From positions 1 to 51,126 of the forward strand of contig JALONG010000031.1 of assembly GCA_025455065.1 (NCBI GenBank): DNA of 51,126 bases. Reading direction: 5' to 3'. The notes under the pieces are model-generated. The model was not told where the DNA came from and made no database searches. It saw only the letters and a program-made list of their open reading frames with translations. Source of the stretch: Candidatus Kapaibacterium sp. (GTDB lineage: Bacteria; Bacteroidota; Ignavibacteria; Kapaibacteriales; UBA4661). Shown here piece by piece: positions 36,846 through 44,814 of the stretch (position 1 is its first letter; the number at the start of each line of letters is the position of its first letter). Both the position numbers and the translations under genes were made by a program.

Positions 36846-37105
36846 AAGAATTAGCATTCAAAAATTCTTCCTTCGATGCTTTGCAAGAGTGGCTCCGCAG
36901 TGATACCAAAACAGCAGAACGTATAGTGCGAATCTTACAGGAATGTCGCCGTACACCGTTCCAAGGGATTGGAAAACCTGAACCTCTCAAAGGAAATTTG
37001 AAAGGAATGTGGTCTCGACGTATCAACGAAAAAGACCGAATTGTTTACGAAGTAACGGAAACAGCAGTAATTGTCTATTCCTTGCAAGGTCATTATGAAA
37101 AATGA
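36842..37105 (+). CDS. Intact YoeB/Txe-family mRNA interferase toxin
   Basis: This 87-residue protein matches YoeB over its full length: RRTPFQGIGKPEPLKGNLKGMWSRRINEKDRIVYEVTE and a GHY end. The catalytic residues known from E. coli YoeB (Glu46, Arg65, His83, Tyr84) correspond to Glu47, Arg66, His84 and Tyr85. YoeB binds the ribosome and cuts mRNA in the A site. It overlaps the putative antitoxin gene by 4 nt and ends 11 nt before the convergent stop of the propeller gene. Unlike most yoeB genes it is not paired with a recognisable yefM. Confidence 0.92.
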   Translation: MKELAFKNSSFDALQEWLRSDTKTAERIVRILQECRRTPFQGIGKPEPLKGNLKGMWSRRINEKDRIVYEVTETAVIVYSLQGHYEK

Positions 37106-37116
37106 GTCGCCGATTC

Positions 37117-38208
37117 TTACTCCACCCAATCCGCCAAAAACAAGTTCGTATCACGTGTTCCGCCATTATTCCTATTCGACGAAAAAATAATCTGCTTTCC
37201 ATCCGGTGAAAACATCGGAAACGCATTAAAAATACTCTCGCCTGTAACCCGCTCCAAACCTGTGCCGTCGGTGTTAATTATGTACAACTGAAAATCGTAG
37301 CCGCGCTCTGAATGATGATTTGACGAAAAAATCACTTTTTTGCCTGAAGGATGAAAAAACGGTGCCCAGTTTGCTTTGCCCAAATTCGTAATTTGATGCA
37401 GATTCGAGCCGTCTGCATTGCAGATGTACAGTTCCATGTTGGTCGGAGCAACGTACCCCAAAGCAAGCAATTCCTTGTATTCGGCGATTTCTTCCGGCGT
37501 TTTCGGACGAGAAGCACGGAAGACGAGCTGTTTTCCATCGGGTGAGAAAAACGCACCACCATCGTAGCCAAGACCGCTTGTAATCTGGCGTTGGTCGCTG
37601 CCGTCCATGTTCATTGTCCACAGTTCTAAATCACCTGTGCGGTCGGATGTAAAGACGATTTTATCACCTTTCGGCGAAACGGTTGCTTCAGCGTCATAAC
37701 CTTGAGCAGAAGTGAGTTGTTTTAGGTTGGCACCATTCAAATCAGCGACAAACACATCGTAGGTTTTATGCACTGCCCAAAGGTATTTCCGCAGATATTT
37801 TTGGTTGGTAATGACAGGCTTCGCCGTGCAGGTACTATCGGCATTATGGGTGGAAGCAAAAAGAACGTGCTTCCCGTCCGGCATCACAAACGCGCACGTC
37901 GTAACGCCGCGCCCTGTACTGATGCGGTTTGGGCGAAAATTCGTATCACGCATTTTGAGGGAATCGGCAAGCGACAAATAAAAAATTTGGTCGCATTGCA
38001 AATTCCATTTTGGGTTATTTGATTGAAACGAAATCGCCCGCCCGTCAGCACTGAAGTATGCCTCAGCATTATCCCCGCCAAAGGTAAGCTGACGAAAATT
38101 CCGAAGATGGCGAGATTCTTGAACACTCCCACTTTGAGCAAAAAGCACATTTGCGTCAAGGGTACAAAATGTGCAAGCAATAACAGCAAAAGAAAGAATT
38201 ACGTTCAT
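37117..38208 (-). CDS. TolB-like PD40/WD40 beta-propeller protein
   Basis: The exported protein (about 363 residues) has a signal peptide (SFAVIACTFCTLDANVLFAQ). It carries a six-bladed TolB-type propeller with repeated PD40 motifs: AYFSADGRAISFQSN, ATVSPKGDKIVFTSDRTGDLELWTMN, AFFSPDGKQLVFRASR, PFFHPSGKKVIFSSN and PMFSPDGKQIIFSSN. It is not TolB itself, because the TolB N-terminal domain is absent. A role in a periplasmic protein-protein interaction is likely, but the partner is unknown. The ATG at 38208 directly precedes the signal peptide; the frame extends to 38277. Confidence 0.85.
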   Translation of the reverse strand: MNVILSFAVIACTFCTLDANVLFAQSGSVQESRHLRNFRQLTFGGDNAEAYFSADGRAISFQSNNPKWNLQCDQIFYLSLADSLKMRDTNFRPNRISTGRGVTTCAFVMPDGKHVLFASTHNADSTCTAKPVITNQKYLRKYLWAVHKTYDVFVADLNGANLKQLTSAQGYDAEATVSPKGDKIVFTSDRTGDLELWTMNMDGSDQRQITSGLGYDGGAFFSPDGKQLVFRASRPKTPEEIAEYKELLALGYVAPTNMELYICNADGSNLHQITNLGKANWAPFFHPSGKKVIFSSNHHSERGYDFQLYIINTDGTGLERVTGESIFNAFPMFSPDGKQIIFSSNRNNGGTRDTNLFLADWVE

Positions 38209-38318
38209 TGGAGTTGGGAAATTTGAGAACAACAGATTTCGTTGCCCAATATACGAAACAAAAATGTTTTTACACACAACGAATTGTGGAGCGGCTTCAT
38301 CAGCCTACTCCTACGACA

Positions 38319-38927
38319 TTACACAAGTTCTTCTACTTCTAAAGCAAGCCATTCCTCCAATGCAGCAAAGGTGCGTTGCGCACTTGCAATAATGACATCT
38401 TCTTTTGCAAGATTATCGTCTGCAACCTTCACAATAGCTTCACAGCAGGCTTTCCACATAGCACCGACATTCGCACCGTAGCTGGAAAAATACGCAGCCC
38501 CATTTTCTGCGTCAAACCCAAACATTTTCTGCACCTGACGAGATTGTATCTGCCCTCCAAGCGTTGAGCCTTCCATCACATACATTACGCCCATTGCCTC
38601 TTCAAGCGTATTCATAGCCGGAAGCGTCTCTGCAAGCGGCAGAGCGACAATATCCGCATCACTCAAGCCCAATGCTTTCAAATCATGCGACAAAAGAGCA
38701 ACTTTACGGCGTTCATCGAAATTAATTCCAACGGAATCCCATGGAAACCCCGACAATACTTGCTCCAAGGGTACATGGAAACCGTAAAATTTTTGCAAAA
38801 AAAGGCGATAATCTTCTTGGCTCAGTGTACCATCCATCATTGCTTTGCCGAAGCGATTTTGCTCTACACTGTCGTGCTGTGGACGGGTTTGACTTTTGAG
38901 TTCAGCGAGTATTCGTGGGCGTTCCAT
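38319..38927 (-). CDS. Biliverdin-producing heme oxygenase
   Basis: The 202-residue cytoplasmic enzyme matches bacterial heme oxygenases, which open the heme ring and release iron, CO and biliverdin. The proximal heme ligand is His18 in RPQHDSVEQNRF. The distal helix with the flexible glycines is VMYVMEGSTLGGQI. The YRLFLQKFYGFHVPLE helix is also typical. It is transcribed alone, and two palindromes related to the iron-operon operator lie within 120 bp upstream, which fits release of iron from heme under iron limitation. Confidence 0.9.
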   Translation of the reverse strand: MERPRILAELKSQTRPQHDSVEQNRFGKAMMDGTLSQEDYRLFLQKFYGFHVPLEQVLSGFPWDSVGINFDERRKVALLSHDLKALGLSDADIVALPLAETLPAMNTLEEAMGVMYVMEGSTLGGQIQSRQVQKMFGFDAENGAAYFSSYGANVGAMWKACCEAIVKVADDNLAKEDVIIASAQRTFAALEEWLALEVEELV

Positions 38928-38956
38928 CAGTGTTTTGGATAGTTGGTTTGTGAAAA

Positions 38957-38979
38957 TTATTTAGACTGAGTATAAATAA
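38957..38979 (-). promoter_or_regulatory. Iron-box-like palindrome 1 upstream of heme oxygenase
   Basis: The core ATTTAGACTGAGTATAAAT (38959-38977) has 9-nt arms matching at 8 of 9 positions around a central G, and the dyad extends two further bases on each side. It is 30 bp upstream of the heme oxygenase start and shares ATTTAGACT with the operator at 34477-34495. Confidence 0.65.
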
Positions 38980-39022
38980 ATAATAGCACAAATATAGGAA
39001 GTGATATTCTGCTATGCAAGTA

Positions 39023-39045
39023 TTATTTGGATTTCGTCTAAATAA
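39023..39045 (-). promoter_or_regulatory. Iron-box-like palindrome 2 upstream of heme oxygenase
   Basis: The core ATTTGGATTTCGTCTAAAT (39025-39043) keeps the GTCTAAAT half-site perfectly and the other half imperfectly (6 of 9). The dyad also extends by two bases on each side. Its centre is 66 bp from that of palindrome 1. Confidence 0.55.
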
Positions 39046-39070
39046 GCACAACATTGGAAGTCATAAATGT

Positions 39071-39165
39071 CCACAAATCGCACGAATCTTCACGAATTAG
39101 AACTTGACGTGAAGTAAAAAACACAAAATTTCGCAAGGATTCGTGTTAATTCGTGCGATTCGTGG
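39071..39165. repeat. Nested CACGAAT inverted repeat
   Basis: The outer arms CCACAAATCGCACGAAT (39071-39087) and ATTCGTGCGATTCGTGG (39149-39165) pair at 16 of 17 positions. An inner pair, CACGAAT (39091-39097) and ATTCGTG (39139-39145), nests inside. It lies just past the stop of the MaoC-like gene and upstream of the iron palindromes. There is no T-run, so it is not a standard terminator; it looks like a dispersed palindromic repeat. Confidence 0.7.
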
Positions 39166-39174
39166 ATGAACATT

Positions 39175-40026
39175 TTAGGAAACCTGCCCCGTCAGATGCA
39201 CGATACGTTTATCCTCGCTGGTGATACGAAATGCAGTTGGTGAGCCGCTTTCAAGGTATTCCAGCGCAACCGTCGTTGGCAGAAGAACAGGCTTCAAAAA
39301 CTGTACATCAATTTTTTTCACCGACATAGATTTCACGCGCTCAATCACCGAAGCAAACATACTCACCGAATACCACCCGTGGGCGAGTTTACCCGGTAAT
39401 CCGAATGCCTTTGCCATGATTCCTGCAATGTGAATCGGGTTAAAATCGCCCGACACTTTGGCGTAATCCCAACCGATACTGTCGGGCATGACGATAGACC
39501 CGGCACTTTTTGCTGCGGAAAAATCGGGTTCGGAAGCGACTTTATCACCGGATTTCTCTGTTTTATCGCCCCCGCCGCGTTTTGCAATGTAACCGCTTTT
39601 GCAAAGCGCTATTTTGCTTGAACCTTGCAGAATCTCAACCGTAAACATCGGAAAAAGCGAGCCTTTTTCTTTGCCTTCAATCACTACCGACGACTTCAGC
39701 GTCACAGGTGCATCAAGACTAGGTTTTGCGAACATTTCCAGCGAATTTGTCAAATGCACTATTCCGGGTGCGGCAAGCGGAAATTTGCTGTCGAGCATAG
39801 TGGCAATTTGCGCCCGTTGAGCCAAGAGATAAAGCCATGTTGCAGGAAAATCCGCGCTGTTTTGGAAGCCACAAAAAGCCGAATACTCCAGAATATTTGC
39901 CTTATCCAAAACAACGTTTTCAAACGTCGTTTCCAGCGAAACCGTTTTGTTCACAGGCGGGTTGCCGCGTGTGAGCGTGAGCATCACAGGCAGTAACATT
40001 TGGGGAATGGAATCAAGTTGAGCCAT
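39175..40026 (-). CDS. MaoC-like (R)-specific enoyl-CoA hydratase/dehydratase, double hotdog
   Basis: The 283-residue cytoplasmic protein has two hotdog folds. The C-terminal one keeps the hydratase-2 motif YAKVSGDFNPIHI, with the catalytic pair Asp194 and His199, followed by the GLPGKLAHGWYSVSM helix. The N-terminal half is a degenerate hotdog. It should hydrate trans-2-enoyl-CoA or dehydrate 3-hydroxyacyl-CoA; the chain length is unknown. A strong AGGAGG site lies 7 nt before the ATG, and a TetR-type operator lies 24 bp upstream. The residues 150-165 linker is Lys/Gly-rich. Confidence 0.88.
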   Translation of the reverse strand: MAQLDSIPQMLLPVMLTLTRGNPPVNKTVSLETTFENVVLDKANILEYSAFCGFQNSADFPATWLYLLAQRAQIATMLDSKFPLAAPGIVHLTNSLEMFAKPSLDAPVTLKSSVVIEGKEKGSLFPMFTVEILQGSSKIALCKSGYIAKRGGGDKTEKSGDKVASEPDFSAAKSAGSIVMPDSIGWDYAKVSGDFNPIHIAGIMAKAFGLPGKLAHGWYSVSMFASVIERVKSMSVKKIDVQFLKPVLLPTTVALEYLESGSPTAFRITSEDKRIVHLTGQVS

Positions 40027-40049
40027 ACAAGAACCTCCTGAAGGTATTT

Positions 40050-40072
40050 TTATTGAACGATTGGTTAGTAAA
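40050..40072 (-). promoter_or_regulatory. TetR-type operator upstream of the MaoC-like gene
   Basis: On the plus strand this reads TTGAACGATTGGTTAGTAAA, matching the tetR-promoter site in TGAACG, TTGGT and TAGT/AAGT at the same spacing. It lies 24 bp before the start codon. Confidence 0.55.
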
Positions 40073-40088
40073 ATTTCGTTTTTTTTCG

Positions 40089-42152
40089 TTACCGAATAAT
40101 CACAATTCTCTCTGTTTGCACCCGCAACCCCGCTTGCAACCTGAGCGTGTAAACACCCGCCGGAAATGCCGTAGTCGCAAGCGAATAACGCACTTCTCCT
40201 GAAGCCATTTCGTTGTCAGCAAGCCGCACTATTTCTTTGCCCAAAGCATCGAAAAGACTCAGCCGAAGAGTGCTTGGAGCGGGAAGCATGACGGAAACAC
40301 TAACACTTTCCGAAGTGGGATTGGGAAAAGCGCGGATTTGTGGGATGTTTGAGGTGTTTTTTTGCTCAGAGTTATCGGCAACAGATGTTGCGATTGCGTT
40401 TAGCATGTATAAACCGCCGTTTGTGCCGACGAAGATATTTTTGTTGGTTGCGCCAAGCGAATACGTGTAAGTTGCAGGATTAGGAAATGCAGGAAAGCGC
40501 TTCCAGTCTGTGTTTGAGGGTTTATATTCAAGTAAACAGGGTCTTCTGTATGTGGCACGAACCAGCTCATTTTTCCGAGCTGCAATATATCTCCAATCAT
40601 ATTCTTCTTGAGGAATTAGCTCATTTTGCATATTTCTTTTCAGTATTGACAACGGCATCATGTAATCACCATAATCCTCCAAAGCACCCAATAAGTTGTT
40701 GAAATAAGTTCCTGAAGCCCAAACTATTCCCTCAAAGATAGCTAAATGCTCAACTCTGAATCGGCGTGGATTTTGCCAATTAAAAAAAATTACTTGTCTT
40801 TGAAACGACATCCCTTTGTCAACAGACAGAAAAACTGAACCTGAATTACAAAACCAGATAGTGTCATTCAAGCCGACAAAATTAGCTACAGAGTTACTGG
40901 AAATGGTTGATAAATTTTCTATTCTCACACTATCCCATGTTCGCCCTGCATTGGAGGTTTTCCAGACTTCATCACCACAATTCAGAAAAACGTCTCGCTC
41001 CAATTCGCTTGCATAAACGGCATGAATAATTTTTTCAGGTTTAGGGTTGTTACCAAAACTCAACCAGTCTTGACCGTTCCGAGAACGCCAAATTGTTCCC
41101 TCCGAGGAATTTGCCCAAAACGTCGTTTGCGTAGCAGAGAGAAGCGCAGCAGTACGCCCATTAGGCAAAAGAGCCTGCTCAAAATTATTATTGCTCAAAC
41201 GATGCCACCCGCCCATATCTGGCAACAACACAAACACGGCGCTATCATTTGCAACAATATTTGTCACACGACGCAGGGAAAGACCTTGATTAAACATCCG
41301 CCAATTACAGGTTATTGCATCGGATGTAATCACCCCTTGAGTTGTGGCAACAAATATTCCCTTCTCCGTTGCGCAGAGCGCTTGTACAAGAGCATTTTGA
41401 GGTAAATCGCAAGTTCGCTGCCAAGAAATTCCTGCATTTTCCGAACGCCAAAGTGCATTAGTCGAAATGGCAAGAACGCGAGAATTGCTTACAAAAGAAA
41501 AGGAGCGGGGAACAAAAGGAATCGCGGAGTTCTGCCATGTTTGCCCACTGTCCGTTGAACGAAAAACAGTAGAATCCCTTGAACCACAGAGAACAAGAGC
41601 ATTTGTAGAAGCGATACAGGTTAAGGTAGTTGAACCAAGGACAAACTCAGGATTTATCTCAAGCCGCGCAGGTACGGTGCTGTTTGTTACACGAACTACG
41701 CCTCTATTATGAAGAATTATTGCCCAATTACCAAGTATTCTAACGTCAGAAACCCGCATTGAAAAGCGTCCGTCGGTGGTTCTGGAACGAATTGCTTGCC
41801 GTTGCCATGTCCTGCCACCATTTTGCGATTTGAGTAAGGAAAAATACCCATCAAAACCTCTGTCTGGAAAAAGGGTGTAAAGTTCATTGCTTGCAATACT
41901 TACACCACTCATCCAAAAACTATCTTCAGGCATAACAATTTCTTCCCATCGCCCACCAACACCGGTTCTAAACATTCTTCCCCGTTCCCCCACTGCAAAC
42001 AACGTATCTCCCGAAGCCGCAATATGCGTAATATTCCCGCCTTCCGGTCCCAAAAATCGCCATGAAGGGTTTGAATGTTGCGCAAGAGCAACGGAAGCAA
42101 TAACGGCGACAAACACCGTCAAAACCGCATAGAAACGTAAACAAGGCTGCAT
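40089..42152 (-). CDS. T9SS-exported BNR/photosystem-assembly-like propeller protein
   Basis: The 687-residue protein starts with a signal peptide (FYAVLTVFVAVIASVALA) and ends in a type A T9SS sorting domain (AFPNPTSESVSVS to GVYTLRL). Between them are repeated BNR/Ycf48-like blades marked by S-x-D-x-G-x-x-W: SQNGGRTWQR, STDSGQTWQN, SENAGISWQR, TSNAGRTWDS and SVDKGMSFQR. This is a secreted beta-propeller; ligand unknown. It follows the S41 peptidase in the same orientation but is separated by 133 bp that include a gene remnant. It lies 62 bp before the MaoC-like gene. Confidence 0.9.
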   Translation of the reverse strand: MQPCLRFYAVLTVFVAVIASVALAQHSNPSWRFLGPEGGNITHIAASGDTLFAVGERGRMFRTGVGGRWEEIVMPEDSFWMSGVSIASNELYTLFPDRGFDGYFSLLKSQNGGRTWQRQAIRSRTTDGRFSMRVSDVRILGNWAIILHNRGVVRVTNSTVPARLEINPEFVLGSTTLTCIASTNALVLCGSRDSTVFRSTDSGQTWQNSAIPFVPRSFSFVSNSRVLAISTNALWRSENAGISWQRTCDLPQNALVQALCATEKGIFVATTQGVITSDAITCNWRMFNQGLSLRRVTNIVANDSAVFVLLPDMGGWHRLSNNNFEQALLPNGRTAALLSATQTTFWANSSEGTIWRSRNGQDWLSFGNNPKPEKIIHAVYASELERDVFLNCGDEVWKTSNAGRTWDSVRIENLSTISSNSVANFVGLNDTIWFCNSGSVFLSVDKGMSFQRQVIFFNWQNPRRFRVEHLAIFEGIVWASGTYFNNLLGALEDYGDYMMPLSILKRNMQNELIPQEEYDWRYIAARKNELVRATYRRPCLLEYKPSNTDWKRFPAFPNPATYTYSLGATNKNIFVGTNGGLYMLNAIATSVADNSEQKNTSNIPQIRAFPNPTSESVSVSVMLPAPSTLRLSLFDALGKEIVRLADNEMASGEVRYSLATTAFPAGVYTLRLQAGLRVQTERIVIIR

Positions 42153-42179
42153 ATCGCATCAACAAGGAAGTTCGCAAAA

Positions 42180-42236
42180 CATTAGGCTACACGGCGAACA
42201 TACAGCGTTTTCAGCACAGATGCAACAAGTTTTCCT
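42180..42236. repeat. Direct repeat copy A (57 bp)
   Basis: It is identical at 55 of 57 positions to copy B at 44758-44814, with 49 consecutive identical bases (42188-42236). Together the copies bracket the S41 peptidase gene. Confidence 0.93.
42182..42236 (-). pseudogene. Remnant of a second DUF4442 gene 3' end
   Basis: On the minus strand this fragment still reads GKLVASVLKTLYVRRVA-stop in frame, matching the last residues of the DUF4442 protein (GKLVASVLKTLYVRRVS). It is part of the direct repeat described separately. Nothing of the rest of the gene is seen next to it, because the S41 gene ends 49 bp further on. Confidence 0.8.
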
Positions 42237-42285
42237 AAGGTGGTAATTACTTTTTGCCTTTACTTTTGGTAAAAACTTACTGGTT

Positions 42286-44733
42286 TTATAGCCCGATAAG
42301 CCTTATAGCTTCCAACAGCACATCATCCTGATTGTTCACAAGGCTCTTAATGGTACGCTTGACAGGATGCGTCGGCTGAACACCGATACCATGCAGCCTC
42401 GATCCATCCTGCTTCAGAACTTTCATTCCTGTCCAGCGAAAACTGTTTCCACCCGGCAGAGCCATCATATTCACGTTCCCGTCTGCTCCCGCCGTTGCCT
42501 CGCCGACGATTACGCCCAATTTGTAATGCTCGACTATGCTCATAATATCTTCTGCTTGCGATATTGCGCCACCGCCTGTCAAAAATACACATTTTCCCTT
42601 CCAACGCGGCAATCTTGGCTGAACGCTCCAGCGCCCGCTTGTGTCATAGCCTTGAACGTTTTCGTGATCGGGGTAAATGATTTGCGAAACATTCCAACGC
42701 GGTGAAAGCAATGCAGAATCAGCGATGTAGCCGAGTATCTGCACATTCCCGTTTTGCGGATAGCCTCGCATATCCAGCACGATACCCTTCGCTTTAGCAA
42801 AAATGCTTGCTTTCGCTTCCACATCGGCAAGCGTTACTTGCGATACATCCAAATACCAAACGGCATCATTGCTGTCAGAGCCGCTTATTTGCTTTATTGC
42901 GGGATGTTCATGCAAATTCACCTCACTCGGCGGTTTGCGCTCAACTCGCAGCGAGAGCGTGTCTGATCCACGCGCAAGGGTGATGTATGCGCTGGGAGAA
43001 GACGAGAGCAAAAGGCGTTCTGTAGCTTCGGCGCGTTTATGCTGCGGTGAACCGGAAATAAGCGCTTCTTCCTCTTGAAGAATAGCATTCGCGGGCTTTC
43101 CATCAATTTCCACTATCACATCTCCCCGCTTCAATTCTTTGTCCGCAGAGGCAAGTATCACAGGCTGTCCATTCACGTTCTCCACCAACGCAGGGATTAT
43201 GCGCTTTGGAACGGGGCGGTAAAACTCGGCATGACCATCGCGTAAGCCAACCAGCATTTTTCGCATGACTGTTTCAAACTCTTGCATAGAGCGACATTTC
43301 AGCGCTGCTTGAAGCGTAGCAGTTAGCGTAGAATCCCAATTTACGGGAACGTCATCGAAATAGGGATAAAAATGCTGCAACACATTCCACGCCATAGCAA
43401 CATTCGCAAGGCGGATTGCGTCTTTGTTGTAGGGCTTTTCTGCGATGTCAATTTTTTTCAATGAATCCTTCAAAAGCGCTGTGAAGGCTGCCGTGCTGGT
43501 AGTTGTTGAGCCAAACAAAGCTTTTCCGTTTGTTGGTAGTGTGAGCGGTAAAGCACATTCTATACCGCTTACAAGATTTTTGCGTAGAAGTTCCCCGTCG
43601 AAGGGTTTTGCATCAAAAAGCACTTCTCTCTGAAACTCCTCAACATCTTCCAATCGTAGGCAATACTTCCCCTGATAAGAATTGGTGCTATCGAAGCGTA
43701 CAAAATGACTTTTAGGCCGAATAAACTGCCAATGTGGAAAAGGCGTATTCCATAACTCAGTTCCGCGTAATATACTGGTAACAACTGGAGCAGTATTGTT
43801 CTTGTGTACTTGCTCAAAACCACCATTTTCGAGAGGAACTTCCGTCCAAGGACCAATCTTTTTTTCTGCTTTCCAAAGCCGTGCATTATCAAGCCAAATC
43901 GTACCTTTTCCACGAAAACCGAGCCACATCAAGAGTGCAACAGTATTCTCTCTAGTAAAGCCCGAAATTTCATATTCTTTCCATTCTTTCGATATAATTT
44001 TTTCAGCGTCCGGTGTTGAAGCAGCCCATTCACCTCCGCCTAAAAAAGATGCTTCAAGACCAATGACTGCGCCATTTTCGGGGTTTTGAATTTCTGTACG
44101 AATGGCGGCGGAAAACCGTAAATGATAAAATTTACCTTGAACTGCTTGTATTGTCGGACTTGTCGAGGAAGTGATGTAATGAAAAATGCTTCCATACTTG
44201 GTCTCAGAACTTTGTGGGCTATTGAGACTCACACTCCGGTACGGTGAATTCACTCCATACAAATCGCGCACCCCCAGCCCCAAACCTTTGTGCTGCCATG
44301 CAACGTGTTTCCATGATGCTATCTCCGGTAGGAGCGTTCTTGCAAGTGGCTTTGCGCCTTGCTTGTAAATCTGTAATGTTGGAGCAATCGGCAAAAATAG
44401 TTCTTGTAATCTCACCAGTAATTCCGAGCTGTTGCGGGCATTTTTTACTTTTTCCACGCCGTACATAGCGAATTTATCCCAAGGAAGCCGCATTGCCTCA
44501 TCGCTGGGGTGAAAATAGCGCACGTAGCCGTAGAGTTTGGTAAATGCGCGGAGATTCAGGATTTCCTGCGGTTCTGCGGTATTTGGCTGCTCACTTTTTA
44601 GGTCGTTTAAGGACAGGAGACGAGAGCTTTGTGGCTTCTGAGCAAAAAGTGCTTTTTCGTTTGAGGTAAAAATAATCTTTTGCAGCAAAAACATCGGCAC
44701 AAGCCATAACAGCAATACACGAAAATGCCTCAT
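42286..44733 (-). CDS. S41-family (C-terminal processing-like) serine peptidase, exported
   Basis: The product is 815 residues. A signal peptide (VLLLWLVPMFLLQKIIF) precedes a long N-terminal region (residues 60-410) that includes a carbohydrate-binding-like sandwich (KEYEISGFTRENTVALLMWLGFRG). An S41 module follows: the helical cap (AMAWNVLQHFYPYFDDVPVNWD), a degenerate PDZ (LKRGDVIVEIDGKPANAIL) and the catalytic core KGIVLDMRGYPQNG, FLTGGGAISQAEDIM (candidate Ser nucleophile) and GEATAGADGNVNM. It probably degrades or processes envelope proteins. It is bracketed by 57-bp direct repeats derived from the DUF4442 gene, suggesting it arrived by duplication or insertion. Confidence 0.88.
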   Translation of the reverse strand: MRHFRVLLLWLVPMFLLQKIIFTSNEKALFAQKPQSSRLLSLNDLKSEQPNTAEPQEILNLRAFTKLYGYVRYFHPSDEAMRLPWDKFAMYGVEKVKNARNSSELLVRLQELFLPIAPTLQIYKQGAKPLARTLLPEIASWKHVAWQHKGLGLGVRDLYGVNSPYRSVSLNSPQSSETKYGSIFHYITSSTSPTIQAVQGKFYHLRFSAAIRTEIQNPENGAVIGLEASFLGGGEWAASTPDAEKIISKEWKEYEISGFTRENTVALLMWLGFRGKGTIWLDNARLWKAEKKIGPWTEVPLENGGFEQVHKNNTAPVVTSILRGTELWNTPFPHWQFIRPKSHFVRFDSTNSYQGKYCLRLEDVEEFQREVLFDAKPFDGELLRKNLVSGIECALPLTLPTNGKALFGSTTTSTAAFTALLKDSLKKIDIAEKPYNKDAIRLANVAMAWNVLQHFYPYFDDVPVNWDSTLTATLQAALKCRSMQEFETVMRKMLVGLRDGHAEFYRPVPKRIIPALVENVNGQPVILASADKELKRGDVIVEIDGKPANAILQEEEALISGSPQHKRAEATERLLLSSSPSAYITLARGSDTLSLRVERKPPSEVNLHEHPAIKQISGSDSNDAVWYLDVSQVTLADVEAKASIFAKAKGIVLDMRGYPQNGNVQILGYIADSALLSPRWNVSQIIYPDHENVQGYDTSGRWSVQPRLPRWKGKCVFLTGGGAISQAEDIMSIVEHYKLGVIVGEATAGADGNVNMMALPGGNSFRWTGMKVLKQDGSRLHGIGVQPTHPVKRTIKSLVNNQDDVLLEAIRLIGL

Positions 44734-44757
44734 ACTTTATCTAGGGAGGTTCACAAT

Positions 44758-44814
44758 CATTAGCTTACACGGCGAACATACAGCGTTTTCAGCACAGATG
44801 CAACAAGTTTTCCT
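44758..44814. repeat. Direct repeat copy B (57 bp, inside the DUF4442 gene)
   Basis: It covers the last codons and stop of the DUF4442 gene and is the presumed parent of copy A, 2,578 bp away. Confidence 0.93.

Noticed and set aside
42180-44814. S41 gene as an insertion sequence or integron cassette.
   Set aside because: No transposase, integrase or terminal inverted repeats; only direct repeats from a neighbouring gene are present, so the mechanism is left open.
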